Assembly: GCF_043641665.1 (NCBI RefSeq) | Contig: NC_092181.1 | Span: 3,663,421-3,727,420, forward strand | DNA: 64,000 bases | DNA from: Enoplosus armatus | Lineage: Eukaryota > Chordata > Actinopteri > Centrarchiformes > Enoplosidae | Direction: 5' to 3' | Shown: one piece after another, positions 36,837 through 48,985 of the stretch | How the letters are laid out: each line of letters opens with the position of its first letter | Position numbering within the stretch: position 1 is the stretch's first letter | Notes under the pieces: generated by a model | Databases searched by the model: none | What the model saw: only the letters and a program-made list of their open reading frames with translations | What the model was told of the DNA's origin: nothing | Position numbers and translations under genes: made by a program

Positions 36837-36842
36837 AATAAA
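36837..36842 (+). terminator. xylt1: Candidate poly(A) signal of xylt1 (AATAAA)
   Basis: AATAAA sits in a T-rich context (gctttttggaaataaaattc) and is followed within about 30 bases by a TG-containing stretch (catgtggactg), as expected for a cleavage site. It lies about 2.9 kb after the stop codon. The upstream hexamers at 34560, 34628 and 36608 are alternatives. Confidence 0.5.
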
Positions 36843-36858
36843 ATTCTATGGAAAAATG

Positions 36859-37725
36859 GCTCATGTGGACTGATATAAGTCTCTAGTAACATAAGAGTGA
36901 ACATGTTGTGGTTGATAACAAAACATTAAGCCTGCTGAAACATCTTTCCACCATTAGTCTATTGTTGCTTATTGAATGCACGCTGCTTTGCAAATACAGC
37001 CCATAACTTCGTAATACAATGCGTTTGATACAGTATATTTTTATTCACTCACAGGGATCATTAAACTTTAATCTTAGTTTTATCGTTTTCATTTCAGGAA
37101 TATTCATATAAAACATTAGTGGAAGGATATTACATTTGTTTCAACTCCATATGTGTCTTAAAATAACTAAGACTTAAAGAATGTATAACATGTTTTCAAC
37201 TTTTTTGCAACCAGCAAGCAGTTTAAGGAAAGGACAAGAGTAAAAACATTTAATAATAAATACACGTGAACTATGAATGAAATACTAAAACGTAATTTCA
37301 AAAGGCATTTCTATTCCCTGTTCCCTGAAGTCCAATCTCTGCACATCTCACAGTTGGAAACCATTTCGGGCTTTAACCATCACTTCATTCCTTAAGTATT
37401 TTCCTCAAACTGAGGTGGTTGAATTGTTAACTGTGGGTACAGCTAGTTGCTCCCATATGTTTTCCACCAAATTAGCTTCAACGATTGTCCTCGCACCCAA
37501 CACCCACAGCATAACACAGCTCTTAAATATGCGGCTGCGGGGAAAGTTGAATCATTTCAAATGAATGATGACTTCCTATAAACGAGACAATCATATAGTC
37601 ATACTGTTCACCCGTAAATACAGCTATGAAGTGCAGTTAGGCTTGTTCTGCTCACAGCATCTGAGAACAAAAGCAGAGACTTGTCAATAGGTAGAGAAAC
37701 AAGTCTTCATTTTTAGTTCACTCTT

Positions 37726-37763
<38 letters not shown>

Positions 37764-38504
37764 CCCCACAGGCTCTCTACCACAATGCAGCGCTGTTGAG
37801 TGTTTGACAGGCCTTGATCAAAGGAACACTACAGCGGCAACAGATCCCATTTACTGTCCCATAAGACATGGGACAGGCGGCCTAATTAGTCCTCGCTTAC
37901 TCTGCTGTACACTGATTGCGTGTGTGTAAGTGTGTGTGCATGCGTTTCCTGAGTAAGCAAAAGTAAATCGCTAAGAGAGGAAACCGAAAACACTGCGTGC
38001 AGGTTCACATCCATGTGTGGGCGTGCCGGTTGAGGCGGATGTGAGGAGAAATGTGCGGCCTCGTGCTGCCGACTTCACCCCGCAGCAGGATGAGCGGCGT
38101 GTTTGTTCGCCTGCGATGTGAAACACTAAAAGCTATCCTGCTGATGTCGGGAGGAAATGACTCGGATTAATGGCAGATAAACACTCTGATGATCATTTTC
38201 GGCTTTTAACTCTAGCTCACTGACACACATGCTGCTTGATTAATTAGTACCCCTGAAACGGAGAGAGATTGTAATGACAGTGATAGCAGGCGTCGCTCTC
38301 GCTACTGTAGCATGGCCATCTGCACAGGGAGAGCAGGGGAAGGCATGTTTGACACTCATGAATGCATCTGAGTCACAACACAATGAAAAAATGACTTTCT
38401 GATAAACAACTTGTGTTACACTCGATACAGCAATGTTAACTGATAACACAGATAATGTGTAACACGTACTATTACCCTCGAGGATTTCAGTGTTCAAATT
38501 ATTT
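36859..38504. other. Intergenic sequence downstream of xylt1
   Basis: No gene or RNA is recognised. A TG microsatellite (37728-37762) is the only clear element. About 38040-38230 is GC-richer, unique-looking sequence. Confidence 0.7.
37728..37762 (+). repeat. (TG)n microsatellite
   Basis: About 17 TG units. Confidence 0.97.
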
Positions 38505-38935
38505 ATTTTTCTTGTTGTCAACAAATCCCATTAGAAAAGACCAAAACCAACAATCAGTTAATCTGACGAACAAGTAGTGTCTGTGTAGTAAAAGAAACTA
38601 GAGAAACTCCAGAAACCATTAAAACACATCAGTGAGCCACACTATTGCACTGGCTGACAAGTTCCTTTACTACGATGAATTTGGGCTCTGTTGTTTATTT
38701 TGAGTGTATCCCACACACACAACGTCCTGCTGCCGTAAATACTCAATAGCACACCAGATGTGTATTAATCCACGACTGAAAATAGTCCGCAACAAATGCA
38801 CTATTTACTCCTGTCTGGGTAACGTTTTTTAAAGCTTTTTTAGGAAATTATTTTGCCTTTTTTTTTAAAAATGAAAGTGTTTGGGTTTTGTTTTTTTTTG
38901 GGAGATTTGGGTTTTAACAATAGAGGCAGCAGATC
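38505..38935 (+). mobile_element. MITE-like element, copy 1 (related to 41261-41612)
   Basis: It opens with tttttcttgttgtcaacaaa and gaccaaaaccaacaat as in the 41.3 kb copy. It continues with acaagtagtgtctgtgtag, ttattttgagtg and gtgtattaatcc in the same order, so the two are homologous inside as well. The right inverted repeat is not recognisable here; the borders are therefore approximate. Confidence 0.6.
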
Positions 38936-39139
38936 TTATTACCAGAAAAATTCAAAAATATGAAATTTAACATGACAACACCTGCATACTTTCATGTAGA
39001 TGATCGAAATTAAGCTGCTTGAAAACCAGTTTAACTGCAGTCTGCACTGGATTGCAGTGATAAACGGTAAACATGACTATTGACACAGCGTTTTCTGATT
39101 TGACAAACCACTTTTGAAAAAAATAAATCTGTTTTATCA

Positions 39140-39255
39140 TCTGACAACGCTATGGTTAAGCTTTGGTTAGGTTACAAAAACTGTTCGGTTAGGTTTAGGG
39201 AAACATCATGGTTTGGGTTAAAATGACTACTTTACTCCAACAACACAACGAAATA
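39140..39255 (+). repeat. Dispersed repeat with ggttaggtttagggaaa core
   Basis: The series gctatggttaagctttggtt, tcggttaggtttagggaaac and catggtttgggttaaaatg matches from memory a widespread fish repeat. It is adjacent to the LINE fragment below and could belong to the same insertion. Confidence 0.5.
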
Positions 39256-39289
39256 GAGCAAACTATAATCCTGCTTTACAGATGTTAGA

Positions 39290-39850
39290 AACTTTCTTCA
39301 GCTTAACTCTTCCGGTGATCACATTTCCCCCAACTTAGGTTCCCTATCCTCCTGCATTAAATCCCATTGTAGAAATCCAGGTGTAATCTTTGACAACAAG
39401 CCTAATTTGGAGCGTCGTGTGATGTCTGTTTCCCGCAGCTTCTTAAAACATCTGATCTTTTTTATCTACAAAGAACATGGAAACTGTCACCCATGCTTTT
39501 ATTACATCCCAGTGAGATTACTGTGAATTGCTAAATACCTGTCAGAGTCAATACAACCTTTCCAAACTCCGGCTGGTCCAGAATGCCGCAGCAAGACTTC
39601 TCACAAGATCCAACAAAACAATGCACATAACCCCAATGTTAACATCCCTACATGGATTACCTGTCTGCTTTTGAGTAAACTTTTAAATTTTAATGATTAC
39701 TTTTAAGGCAGGTATAGATATGCTAACCCCATATGAGCCTGAGTGCAGCCTGAGATCCTGAGGTAGGGGTCTGGTAGCAGTTCCTAGGTCGAGGCTAAAA
39801 ACCAGAGGAGACTCTGGAGCGGCCTGAGAACGGGCAGGCCAGCTCTGTTT
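39290..39850 (+). mobile_element. Decayed LINE: C-terminal end of a reverse transcriptase ORF (L2-like)
   Basis: Three conceptual peptides follow the order of L2-clade and related fish LINEs: NPGVIFDNKPNLE (from about 39374), LRLVQNAAARLLTRS then HITPMLTSLHGLPV (39567-39670), and GLVAVPRSRLKT (about 39768-39803). The first is in a different frame from the second, and stop codons fall between the second and third, so the copy is inactive. The catalytic part of the protein is absent; only the end of the ORF remains. Similar in-vivo truncation from the 5' side is typical of LINE insertions. Confidence 0.8.
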
Positions 39851-41260
39851 CTTAGAAACGCATTATTTTACATGAAGATTTATAAACATGATACATAGTT
39901 TCATACATAGCATGCGCACATCACTCCTCTTCTATCCAATAATATTTACTTAAATCCAATGTAATAAGCAATAGGTTACATTTAAAGTCACTAGCTCACC
40001 ATCTAATAGTGAGGTACTTGATGATCGATTTGACCTCTCATCCTCTATCTATGTAGCCTGCGGTTCTGAGATACTGAGCATCAAGATCCTCAAGTCCCTG
40101 CTGGCAAACTTATCTTATAACTAAGCCAGCATCCTCATCGTACACTGAATGCAAAATATCAAAAAACTAAGAAAAAAACATGTTTATTGTAATATTTATT
40201 GTAAACAGCTGTAAAGGAGCCTACCGCTTCAATGAAAACCAGATGAATGTCACTCAAAAGAGACAATGTCTGAAACTGAAACTTTTTTAAACATTGTTCA
40301 GTGTACCAAAAACAAATCGAGCTTAATGTTACAGTGAAACTTGTAAGTGTAACTTATGAGAGTTCTTCAGAAGACAGCGAGGTTAGCAGTGTTCCAATAT
40401 TATTTTAACTCTAGCACAGACATTGTGCCCCGCTTCATGTCTAGACTTCAAAAGCCACTTTGCGTTTGGAAACAATGAAGACTTTATCAGTACAGCTAGC
40501 GGCCATCTAACCGGGAAGCTCGCAGCCAAGTCAAGTGTCAATCCAAGAAAGCATCAAGTGTCCATCTGGCCACTAGTGCCAGTCGGCCTGCCAACACACA
40601 GATGGACGGTTTATGTTGCTTTTCCATGTTTGAAGAGTCAATCCAAACCAAGTACATACACAACCGACATACAGTTAGTAGTCATTTCAACTTGTCTCTT
40701 GCTGATGTTTTGTGTTTCTTCCCGTTTTGCTTTGTCCACGGCTGACTTAATAAAATCACACATTATGTCCTTTACTTTCTGGCAAATTACATGCCAACAA
40801 TTTGCAGAGCCTCCCTACTGAGTACACACACACAAGCATGCATGCCAATCACACACTGAGCTCGGGCTGAGCTTTCGGGTGCGTTGAGGAACATGGCAGT
40901 GCCTCAATGCACCCCAGAAAGCTGCATTTTAATGTTGCCTCATAAAATAACCCACCCACTCTCAAAACTAAATGAAACTTTCTCCACAGTCATCTGCAGT
41001 GCAAATCTAAGTAGACAGCATTCGTCTACAGAGAGTGGACAGAACAGAAGTGAAGGTTGAAAATTTCACTTCAGCACATCCTGTCTATTTCCAAGCCATA
41101 TACATATATATGACTTAATTGAGCTTAAGTTTCAAGTTTAACATTTTAGGAAGTGAACATTTTAAAAGTTTATCACAGGTTTGCATTACATAAAAACATA
41201 TAAAAAAAAGTATTCTAGTCTAGAAACTGTAGGGCGTCTGCCATCTGGTTACACTCCATA
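39851..41260. other. Intergenic sequence, no gene recognised
   Basis: Moderately AT-rich and without microsatellite or repeat hallmarks. The open frame at 40423-40821 (132 codons) has no family resemblance that I can see and no splice or Kozak context that stands out. Confidence 0.6.
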
Positions 41261-41612
41261 TTTTTCTTGTGTTTAACAAATCCCACGAAAAGACCAAAAC
41301 CAACAATGAGTTGATCCCACCAACAAGTATTGTCTGTGCAGCCAAAGCATTACTAGAAACACGGACACTGTATTTTATTTTGAGTGCGTTCTGTGTATTA
41401 ATCCGCTGCTAAAAAACAAACACACACAAACACAACCTTTTAATCCCAGCTGTCTCAGGAAGTTATTTACATTAAGTTAATTACATGCTTTTAAAGATTT
41501 GATAGGAACAAACAGGCTTGAGTGCCACAGACAATTTGGGAAGTCAGGAAGTACTGGGAGAAGACGCATTGTTGGTTTTGGTCTTTTCATGGTATTTGTT
41601 GACAATAATAAA
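41261..41612 (+). mobile_element. MITE-like element with 34-nt terminal inverted repeats, copy 2
   Basis: 41275-41308 and 41567-41600 are inverted copies of each other, 34 nt with two mismatches (core gaaaagaccaaaaccaacaa). The match continues weakly outward on both sides, so the full arms may reach 45-50 nt. The inner 260 bp have no open frame. A longer homologue lies at 38505 and an end fragment at 46483. Size, arms and copy number suit a non-autonomous DNA transposon; the superfamily is not determined because no target-site duplication is clear. Confidence 0.7.
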
Positions 41613-44130
41613 AATATACAACATCATCAGGCTTAGCCTTGAACTTAACATGTTTCCCTAGATGCCTCACCCATCCACTGATCAGAATAAACGTTACAAT
41701 AAGTGTATAATACTGTGTAATGCTACCCAAACAGCATATTTTTACAGTGATAAAACATCAACAATGTGTTTATTTTCTTGTGTTTCTTGTATATTAACAT
41801 CAATATGCCATTAAATTTACTTCCTGGAAATGTTCACAGTAGTCATTTCCACTATTACAACAATCCTCTTCAATCATTTACACCAAAGTGACGCTGCATT
41901 TTTCACTGAACGCCCCCAAACTCGGGTTCCATTTCCTAGGACACTATTGATGCGTCTGAGAGGATGAAATTTATTCAGTTTGAAGAATTTGTGACAGCTC
42001 AAGGGTATGCATGTATTCTTTCATCAGCTACACTGAATATGCGATGAGCTTCACTGACTTTCTCCTTGCGTGTTTGTTATGGTCCAACCCCACTGTTATG
42101 CCCTTTTGAACAATTCCTCCTTGCAACATTCAGCAGCACTGCTGAAAATTTTGTTTCCTTGTGACTTTTAAAAATCCACACTGTTGCCAGTGAAACACTC
42201 AAGCTGAGACGAGAATCGATCTGAAACTGCGGGTTGGGGAAACTACAATTTGAAGCCACTATCACCAGCCACTAAGAGATTTAAACGAAATGGATATGGT
42301 TAGACTTTGATCGCCAGCTGGCTGGTAATGACATTTATCTCTCCTATCTTCTTTCCAGTGGACAGAATAATGACATCATCTTTCAGGGCCAACATGCTCC
42401 TGAGAGCAGCAGGCTTCAGCTGCACATCCGCCCGAACGCGAGGAAAAGATCCTTAACAGTCAAATCCGATTTGAAGCACCTCCACACTGTGCAGCTCCCA
42501 ACTTCTACCGCCAAGCCAATGTATTTCCAGCCAGGCAGAAGAAAGGCCAGAGCATGCTTGTGAGCTGGAGTGGGTGCTAAATATTTCAATAGCAGCTCAC
42601 TGACAGTGAGAAAGGGAGCGAGAGAGCAGGAGGTGCAGCAGGGCTCGGTGCTAGACGCCGTGGGAGCAGCAGTGAGGGGTGACAGGTTAGTGCCGGTGTT
42701 ACATGAGGAAGTGTCTGAAAACATCAGCCATCAGACACACAACAACACCAGTAACGCTAAGAGCGAGAAGTGGGCCAAGGCCACATGGCATGTTGATCAA
42801 AGAGGCTGGGGGGAAGGAATCCGTCGAGTCTCCACTTATACACCTGCTGGTACAAGGTGTATGTGAGTGGTAGAGAGGCAGGAAGAGGACGAGCTTTTAC
42901 TCTCACAGGCAACATGGCCACAGCTGAGGAAACCCAGCTAAGAACAATGCGAGTTCATACACGGTTTTCATAAATTTATGTATGGAGAAGAAGAATGGGA
43001 GGTGTCTGCAGAGATCTGCTGTACATCAAGCAGACATGACATCTAAAAAAAAAAATAAACAGTGGAGAAGGTTTATGGGTGTTGGACGAAGATCCCATTT
43101 TCTTTGAGGAAATACAAGAAACTGTTGTTTATTATCATGCTGCCAGGTTCAGTGCTGGTCATACATTTCAAAGTCTGAACCCAAATCATGACAAACAGCG
43201 GGGGGGGGGGGGAGCAGCATAGAAACACAAGTCTGGCAGTTAAATTTCCCTTGCCTCCCCATCCTTCACCCAGAGTCTGGCCCCTGTGTGTCCCTGTGCT
43301 GGAAATTTGACCCACACACACACTTGTACAGATCACACATTGTCCCTGGATTGTCTTCCAAGTAGGGACTAATGAGGCCAGCTTGTACCACCCTCAATTT
43401 CAAAGGAAAAAAGGAACAGTACCCTTCTTTCACATTGATCTTATGTATGTTTTCATTAACTAGAGTGAGAAGTCTCATAGTAACTACTTCATACAGCCGT
43501 CATGGCAAGCTGCAGCATGATGAACAAATGTGTATTTATATTTGAGTATGTCATACTCCAGTATGAAGTCGTTCTGTGGAGAGTGGCTGACAGATATATA
43601 ATGTAGGATATTATGTACTTCTACGCTGTGCTAAACTTTAATGAACTGTTATATTTGGGTTATTTTCAGACTGGGAAAAATGACATCACGCTTAGCATGG
43701 GGAAGATTTCCATATAAAAACTGACACTCAGTTTTCAAACAAGTAAAACTGTTCCCTGAGTTTAACAGGGACGTTAGCTAGCTTACTGGCTAGTTACATG
43801 CCAGTTACCTAAATACTTAGGTAAATACTTAGGTATACTTGGGTAACGTAAACCTATATCCAAGTTCCGAGTATCACCGACGTAATTAGACATTACACTG
43901 TCTTCACAGGAAAACATGGCAGCGTTCGTTTGGGTCAGCATACTTCTTTCAAACACAATCAAACACAATCTTTCCCGAACCTTGAAGTGAAACTATGTAC
44001 CTTTTGATAGGAGACATAACACGTTTCTCTTCTTAAAAATGAAAAGTTGAATTTATTCAGTTCAGTGCTCTAAGGGGGTTTTGCTGCTACGGTTGGTTTG
44101 GTATGACCAGTAGCATTTGGTTGCTAATGT
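41613..44130. other. Intergenic sequence, no gene recognised
   Basis: A G run lies at 43200-43212. A short tandem (aaatacttaggta, about 43810-43845) is present. 42340-42720 is GC-richer and non-repetitive; open frames there on both strands overlap and look like chance. Confidence 0.6.
43200..43212 (+). repeat. Poly(G) run
   Basis: Thirteen G in a row. Confidence 0.9.
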
Positions 44131-44139
44131 TAGCAAACT

Positions 44140-44300
44140 TTGGATAGACATTGCTGTGTAACTGACATCGCTGAGTCAGTTAACTGACTTTATGACTCCT
44201 CTATAATTGTGCAGCTGTTACAATATGTTTCGGTATTTGCCATTGTCCAGGATATTGCCACTTGTGTCCACCGTGGCCACTGTTCAGCAAACGTTTTGGA
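44140..44300 (+). repeat. Dispersed repeat, copy 2 (related to 32175-32405)
   Basis: gatagacattgctgtgtaac and gtggccactgttcagcaaac match the intron 11 copy in the same order. The spacing is about 60 bases shorter, implying an internal indel. Confidence 0.5.
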
Positions 44301-44638
44301 AGGCAATGACTGACAAACGACCTGTTTTTGTTGCTGAGGTTAGAGGACTTTTTGGTCATTGACATAGTATCTAGTAGTCTGTTCTTAGGAAGCGTATCAC
44401 GTTCAGCCACATAGTCCTTGATTCAGGGTTACTCAGTAACTACTTGTTGGATATTCATTAATTAATTTGATTTGATCTGACCTTATTTTGTCCTTAATCA
44501 ATACCTACCCAGGACTTTGACCATGTCTGTCCAATGCCAATTTCGATACAGGTCTGTGTTCAAACTAGTCAACCTGAGAAGGGAGGGTCCTGCCTAAGCC
44601 CACTGTAGATAACATTCAAATAATTCAATAGTAAACTG

Positions 44639-44670
44639 TAAAAAAAAAAAAAAAATAATAATAATAATAA
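44639..44670 (+). repeat. Poly(A) followed by (AAT)n
   Basis: Sixteen or so A followed by five AAT units. This looks like the tail of a retroposed sequence, but no body is visible before it. Confidence 0.8.
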
Positions 44671-45109
44671 ACTGGAACACCTGTAAGTTGTTCCTTAACA
44701 GCTTTTATCCTAAAACAAAGCAGACGTTTTCCCCGAGCCCGCTCTGTTGAATGAACATATTCGGATTATTCAGTCCCAGTCTAACTCAGCTATTGATTCA
44801 CTCGGAGCAAAGAGCCTCAGGTCGATTTTAAAATGCTGATCAGCTGTGTGTTCAAGTTAAGATGTACAGTGGAAATAAGTCAGGGAGGTGGGGTGGACCG
44901 AGGAGACAGCGAGAGACAGGGAAGGAGTGTGTGTGAGGAAAGTGAGGCAACTGAGAAAGAGACAGAGACAAGGAGACAGCTCCCAGCAGAACTCTAAAAC
45001 AACAGCGTGTCTTGCTGACGGATGATACGCTGAGGCCGGCTGGCCAGCCATGCGAGCAGCCCATTCCCTCCTGAACAACCCGTCACAGAAGAGGATCCAC
45101 ATCAGCAGT

Positions 45110-45300
45110 GCACAAGAGGAGAGGAGAGGGCAGGGAAGGAAAGAGAGACGAGAAAAGAGAAAAGGGAAAAGGAGGGGAGGGGAAGGTCAGAAGAAAGAGA
45201 GAGAAAAGGGTACAAGAGAAACAGGTGAGAAGGGAGGAGATGGAACGATAAGGGGAAGAAAGACGAGAGGGAGGGAGGCGAAGTGAATGAAGGAGGCCAG
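45110..45300 (+). repeat. Purine-rich (GA/GGAA) tract
   Basis: About 190 bases made almost wholly of A and G in irregular order. The open frame through it (45050-45286) is a composition artefact of Arg, Lys, Glu and Gly codons. Confidence 0.85.
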
Positions 45301-46482
45301 GGAGATCTGAAAAGGGCAGTTAAGCCGACTTTCTCAATTATTCATTTAGAAATCAATACAACCCCCATGCAGCAGCGAAGGAGGTTAAGAAGAAAGAACG
45401 TCAGAGGAGAAGGCGGCGGATGATAGAATTCATTTAGTTTTTAATTTGTGATCAATTATTTAGCTCTGGATGCTTGTTATTTCCAAACAGCCTTACTGTA
45501 CTTTCTCACAAATTGACCCAGGGAGTTATTTAAAAGGAAATGTTGAGAGAGAAAAGGACGTGAATGTGTGCGGCCTGAGAGGTCAGGCTGTCCTCCGTGC
45601 TGCTTTATTGCAGAGACAGAGTTGAGCTGACAATCGACAGACAAAAGAACATGAGTGTTGTGTGAGGAATGTGTTTTCAAATGACCTGCCTGGATTAAGG
45701 GAGAGGGTTGTAAAAGAAAATGGTTGTAAAAATAACAATAAAAACACGCCATGGATTTACCTTCCAGAGTGCACTCTTCCTCTCCGCTCTTGCTGTTTAG
45801 TTGTAAGGCTCAGAAAGCTGCTGACTGGTATAATAAGGAAGATTACACATTAAGCGAGGGCAATAGCCTTTTTGTTTGTGATCAGATCCGCCCATTAAAG
45901 CCCCTGACTCATCAGGCCCTCGCAGCTCCCTCTCCAAACTTTCCCTTAGTGTGCCGTGGCCAGAGGGATCGAGGGATAGATCTCTTAAATGTCATGAAGA
46001 CTGATGGCGGGTGTGTTAAAGTGTGGTGACATTACTGCCTCTGCTCTCCCTCTTCCTAAGTCAGGCTTGTCTGCCTTCTGCACTGACATTTCGCCGGCCG
46101 TGTTTACGTGGGACTCGCCGGCCAAAATGCCACTCCAAGATTTATAGCTGTGAACACTGGCCGGTGGAGCGGAGAGAAGGTGTGTGCGACCAGGTAGAGA
46201 GAGAGGCGGAGAACAAATGAATTTGAACATTCAGCGGTTCTCCATCTTCTGGCTTTCCTTTTCTAACTTTCATCTCCTTCCCTTGATAACCACTGTCATC
46301 TCCTCTGTACTGTGAAATTCTCCTCCGCCACTCTAGTTTTTATTTTTTTTACCCAAAACAACTGATTCTCATTTTCCGTTTCTCTCTTCTCTCCTCTTAT
46401 GTACATGTACAATATTTTCAAAATTAGCATTTCATGTTTTTCTTTTCCCTCAATTGTCATTTAAAGGCTGGCAATATTCTAT

Positions 46483-46545
46483 ATTTTGTCAGCAAATCCG
46501 ATTAAAAGACTGAAACCAGCAATGACCTCGTCTCACCGTTCGTAA
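46483..46545 (+). mobile_element. MITE-like element, end fragment (third relative)
   Basis: ttttgtcagcaaatccgatt followed by aaaagactgaaaccagcaat aligns with the left arm of the elements at 38505 and 41261 with several changes. Homology stops after about 60 bases. Confidence 0.45.
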
Positions 46546-48804
46546 AATTCAAGCACTTTAAAAGTAACTAAACCAAACATTTTCCAGACTCTCGAAGCCT
46601 TCATCGTCACATCTAAGTTGTTACTATAAATGCAGTTGCAAAAAGAATTAGTGACAGAACTCCTTTATAACCACAGCAATCATTATATATTGTCACTTTA
46701 TTTTACCAGCTGTTCACATTAACTTTGATTGTATGTTTTGATCATGATCATTCAATGCTTGCTGAGACACCAGGAGACAGCAAACAAATATGACGACGGG
46801 ACTGTTTCATTTCAAATATTCAAATATTCAAAGTTTACATGAGTGGTTGTGGAGATGAAACTCCAGATTATGTTGAAAATCCAGCATTTGTCAAGGAGTA
46901 GATTGGAATTAAAGCATATATTCCTAACCTTGAAAACATAATGGATAAAAGTAAGCATTTTCCAAACTTTCAAGACTTTGTATGAACCCTGTAGTCTTCC
47001 CGTACTTTCAGACTTCCCTTCCCCGACTGTGGCACTGGGCCACATGCCCATTAGTTCATGCTTTTTAAAGACTCAGTAGTTTTGTAAAACAGCTGATCTC
47101 TGTAGTTTTTAGCAAATGGTACTCAAACAGGAGTAAATAGTACATTTGTTGGGGACTATTTTCAGGGGTTTATAAATCCACATTAGGTGCTCTAGTGAGT
47201 ACATCTGACATCACATTTTAGATTAGTCTCATTGTAAGTGATGAAAATGAAGTTGTGATCACAGAGTATCAAATATCACAGTTTCTCCTGGCCCTAAAAC
47301 ACAAACCATCTGACAGGAAAAGCTAAAGCTTACACGTGCAGTGCTTACAGCTTCACTTCTGCTTAACACACTGTTTTCCTTCTCGTTAAAAGACTCTTGT
47401 AACATTCTTGCTCAGCAAAAGGAGATCCAAAGAGAAAAGTTAGAGGGGGAAATGTTACTGAAGGGTAGAAAACCAAGACCACGTAAGAGCGCAACTTTTT
47501 TCACGGTTCAATGTCACGGACGTGTACCACATAACTCTGCTGTGGTGATTTCCTGCGAGACAAGAAGTCACATCTCAAGGGCATTGTTTTTCCTTCCTTT
47601 ATGGGTTGCATGAAAAACACCCTCCCACCGCCGCTGCGCCCCAGTAGCCATGTGTGACCCACATAAAACAGTCAGAAGGAACGACGGTCTGAGCCTATGT
47701 GCTTACTGTTTGTACACACATCATATGTCACGCCGCACTGAGTGTCATCATCGCGTGGTGGGGACATCAACTTCCTCTGTGGGAGCAGCTCTGCTGTATA
47801 ATGTGTGGGATGCATCATTCCTCAGCCGCTGCACCAACCTCCAACCACCACAATCTCTCAGTGTGAAGAAGTGATCTGTCATGCTGGCAAGGTGGCACAC
47901 TGAGTCCCACTAAAACATGCACTGTGAATTGTTTCTTTATGTAACGAGCTACATCTCACTGACGCCATGTGGGACTGTTTGCTCTGAATATATTTAGCAT
48001 GCATCGGCACATGTGACGTCTCCACATCCCTTCAGGATCCATCTTTCAGGAACTAAGAATCCGCCTTGATGTTAATTGGATGGAAATGCATTTTTGACAT
48101 TATTAAATGAGCTTTTACAAGCACAGTGGGTCACAAACTTCGTACATGTGCTCCTATAATATCTGAAAACCTGGAAACAATTACAGAAACTGGAAACACA
48201 AGGTTTTCAACAGACAGCGACACGATTACTGTGAACGGAAGGACATCTATTATCCTTTCCTGCGACCACAATGTGCACCACTGCTGCCTGAACGCACCCA
48301 CTGATCACATGCATAATGAGAGTAATGAGTATTGGCTACAATTGATTCCCTGTAGGTATACATGTTGGAGAATATTACTGTCAATATACCTCTGACTTGG
48401 CCAGTAAAAGTATTTTGTGTGTACTCTGTTGCACCTGTAACCACACCCCACAGTGATGTCACGATGTACTGACCACACCCTGGAGTACACTTCTACATCT
48501 CTGCAGCGAGGTGAGAAGTTAAACCACCTGAGGTCAGCAGGTTCTCAGCTGCTGTTTCTCTTTGAAGGCATGCATACTTCAAACAAGTTTGATTTTGGAT
48601 TGTGCTGTTGGTGTACACAATATTGTCCCATAATGCAATGCACAAACTAAGTGGAGGAGCCGATGGGGTGGTGGTGAGACAGCGGTTGAAGTTGGCAGTG
48701 GTATACCTGATTGATGTCTGAGGGGTACTACATACAGTAGAAACATTGATGTCTTGTATAACAACTGCAAAAAAGCATGTAATGAAAATTATTACACAGA
48801 ACTT
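46546..48804. other. Intergenic sequence, no gene recognised
   Basis: 46546-46620 and 46960-47010 contain attttccagactctcgaag and attttccaaactttcaagac, which look like two arms of one repeat; I could not confirm it. The rest is unremarkable. Confidence 0.5.
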
Positions 48805-48805
48805 T

Positions 48806-48985
48806 GCCAGTGGAGGAAAGTAGTAAAGTACATTTACACAGTTTTGAGATACTTGTACTTGCTTATACATTTTGTGCTACTTTTTACTTCTAATCCACCA
48901 CATTTCTGAAGAAAATACTGTACATTTTACTCTACTACATTATGGTTAGTACTTATTTTTAATTAATTAATTAAATTAATTACAT
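48806..48985 (+). mobile_element. Non-autonomous DNA transposon-like repeat, 5' part
   Basis: ggaggaaagtagtaaagtac, gagatacttgtacttgctta, tgctactttttacttctaat, ccaccacatttctgaagaaa and gtacattttactctactaca follow the start of the same common teleost repeat whose 3' part is at 30765-31195. It ends in AT-rich sequence near 48960. Confidence 0.65.

Larger units (their letters stand above)
33934..36858 (+). other. xylt1: xylt1 3' UTR (end inferred)
   Basis: No open frame of note follows the stop codon. The region is moderately AT-rich and contains several AUUUA-type clusters (near 33991, 34198 and 35162), weaker poly(A) hexamers at 34560 (ATTAAA), 34628 (AATAAA) and 36608 (ATTAAA), and a canonical AATAAA at 36837. 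I inferred the end from that last signal; shorter isoforms are possible. I found no clear repeat insertion in it. Confidence 0.55.
44311..46480. other. Intergenic sequence with purine-rich tracts
   Basis: It holds an A-run with AAT units (44639-44670) and a purine-rich zone (44880-45300). Around 45860-45960 (gatcagatccgcccattaaa onward) and 45320-45470 the sequence is non-repetitive with TAAT/ATTA motifs. No gene is recognised. Confidence 0.6.

Noticed and set aside
40423..40821. Open frame of 132 codons in intergenic DNA
   Set aside because: Composition is ordinary and no domain, splice context or family match is evident. Chance open frames of this size are expected in 27 kb.
45050..45286. 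Open frame rich in Arg, Lys, Glu and Gly
   Set aside because: It runs through a purine tract and is explained by base composition.
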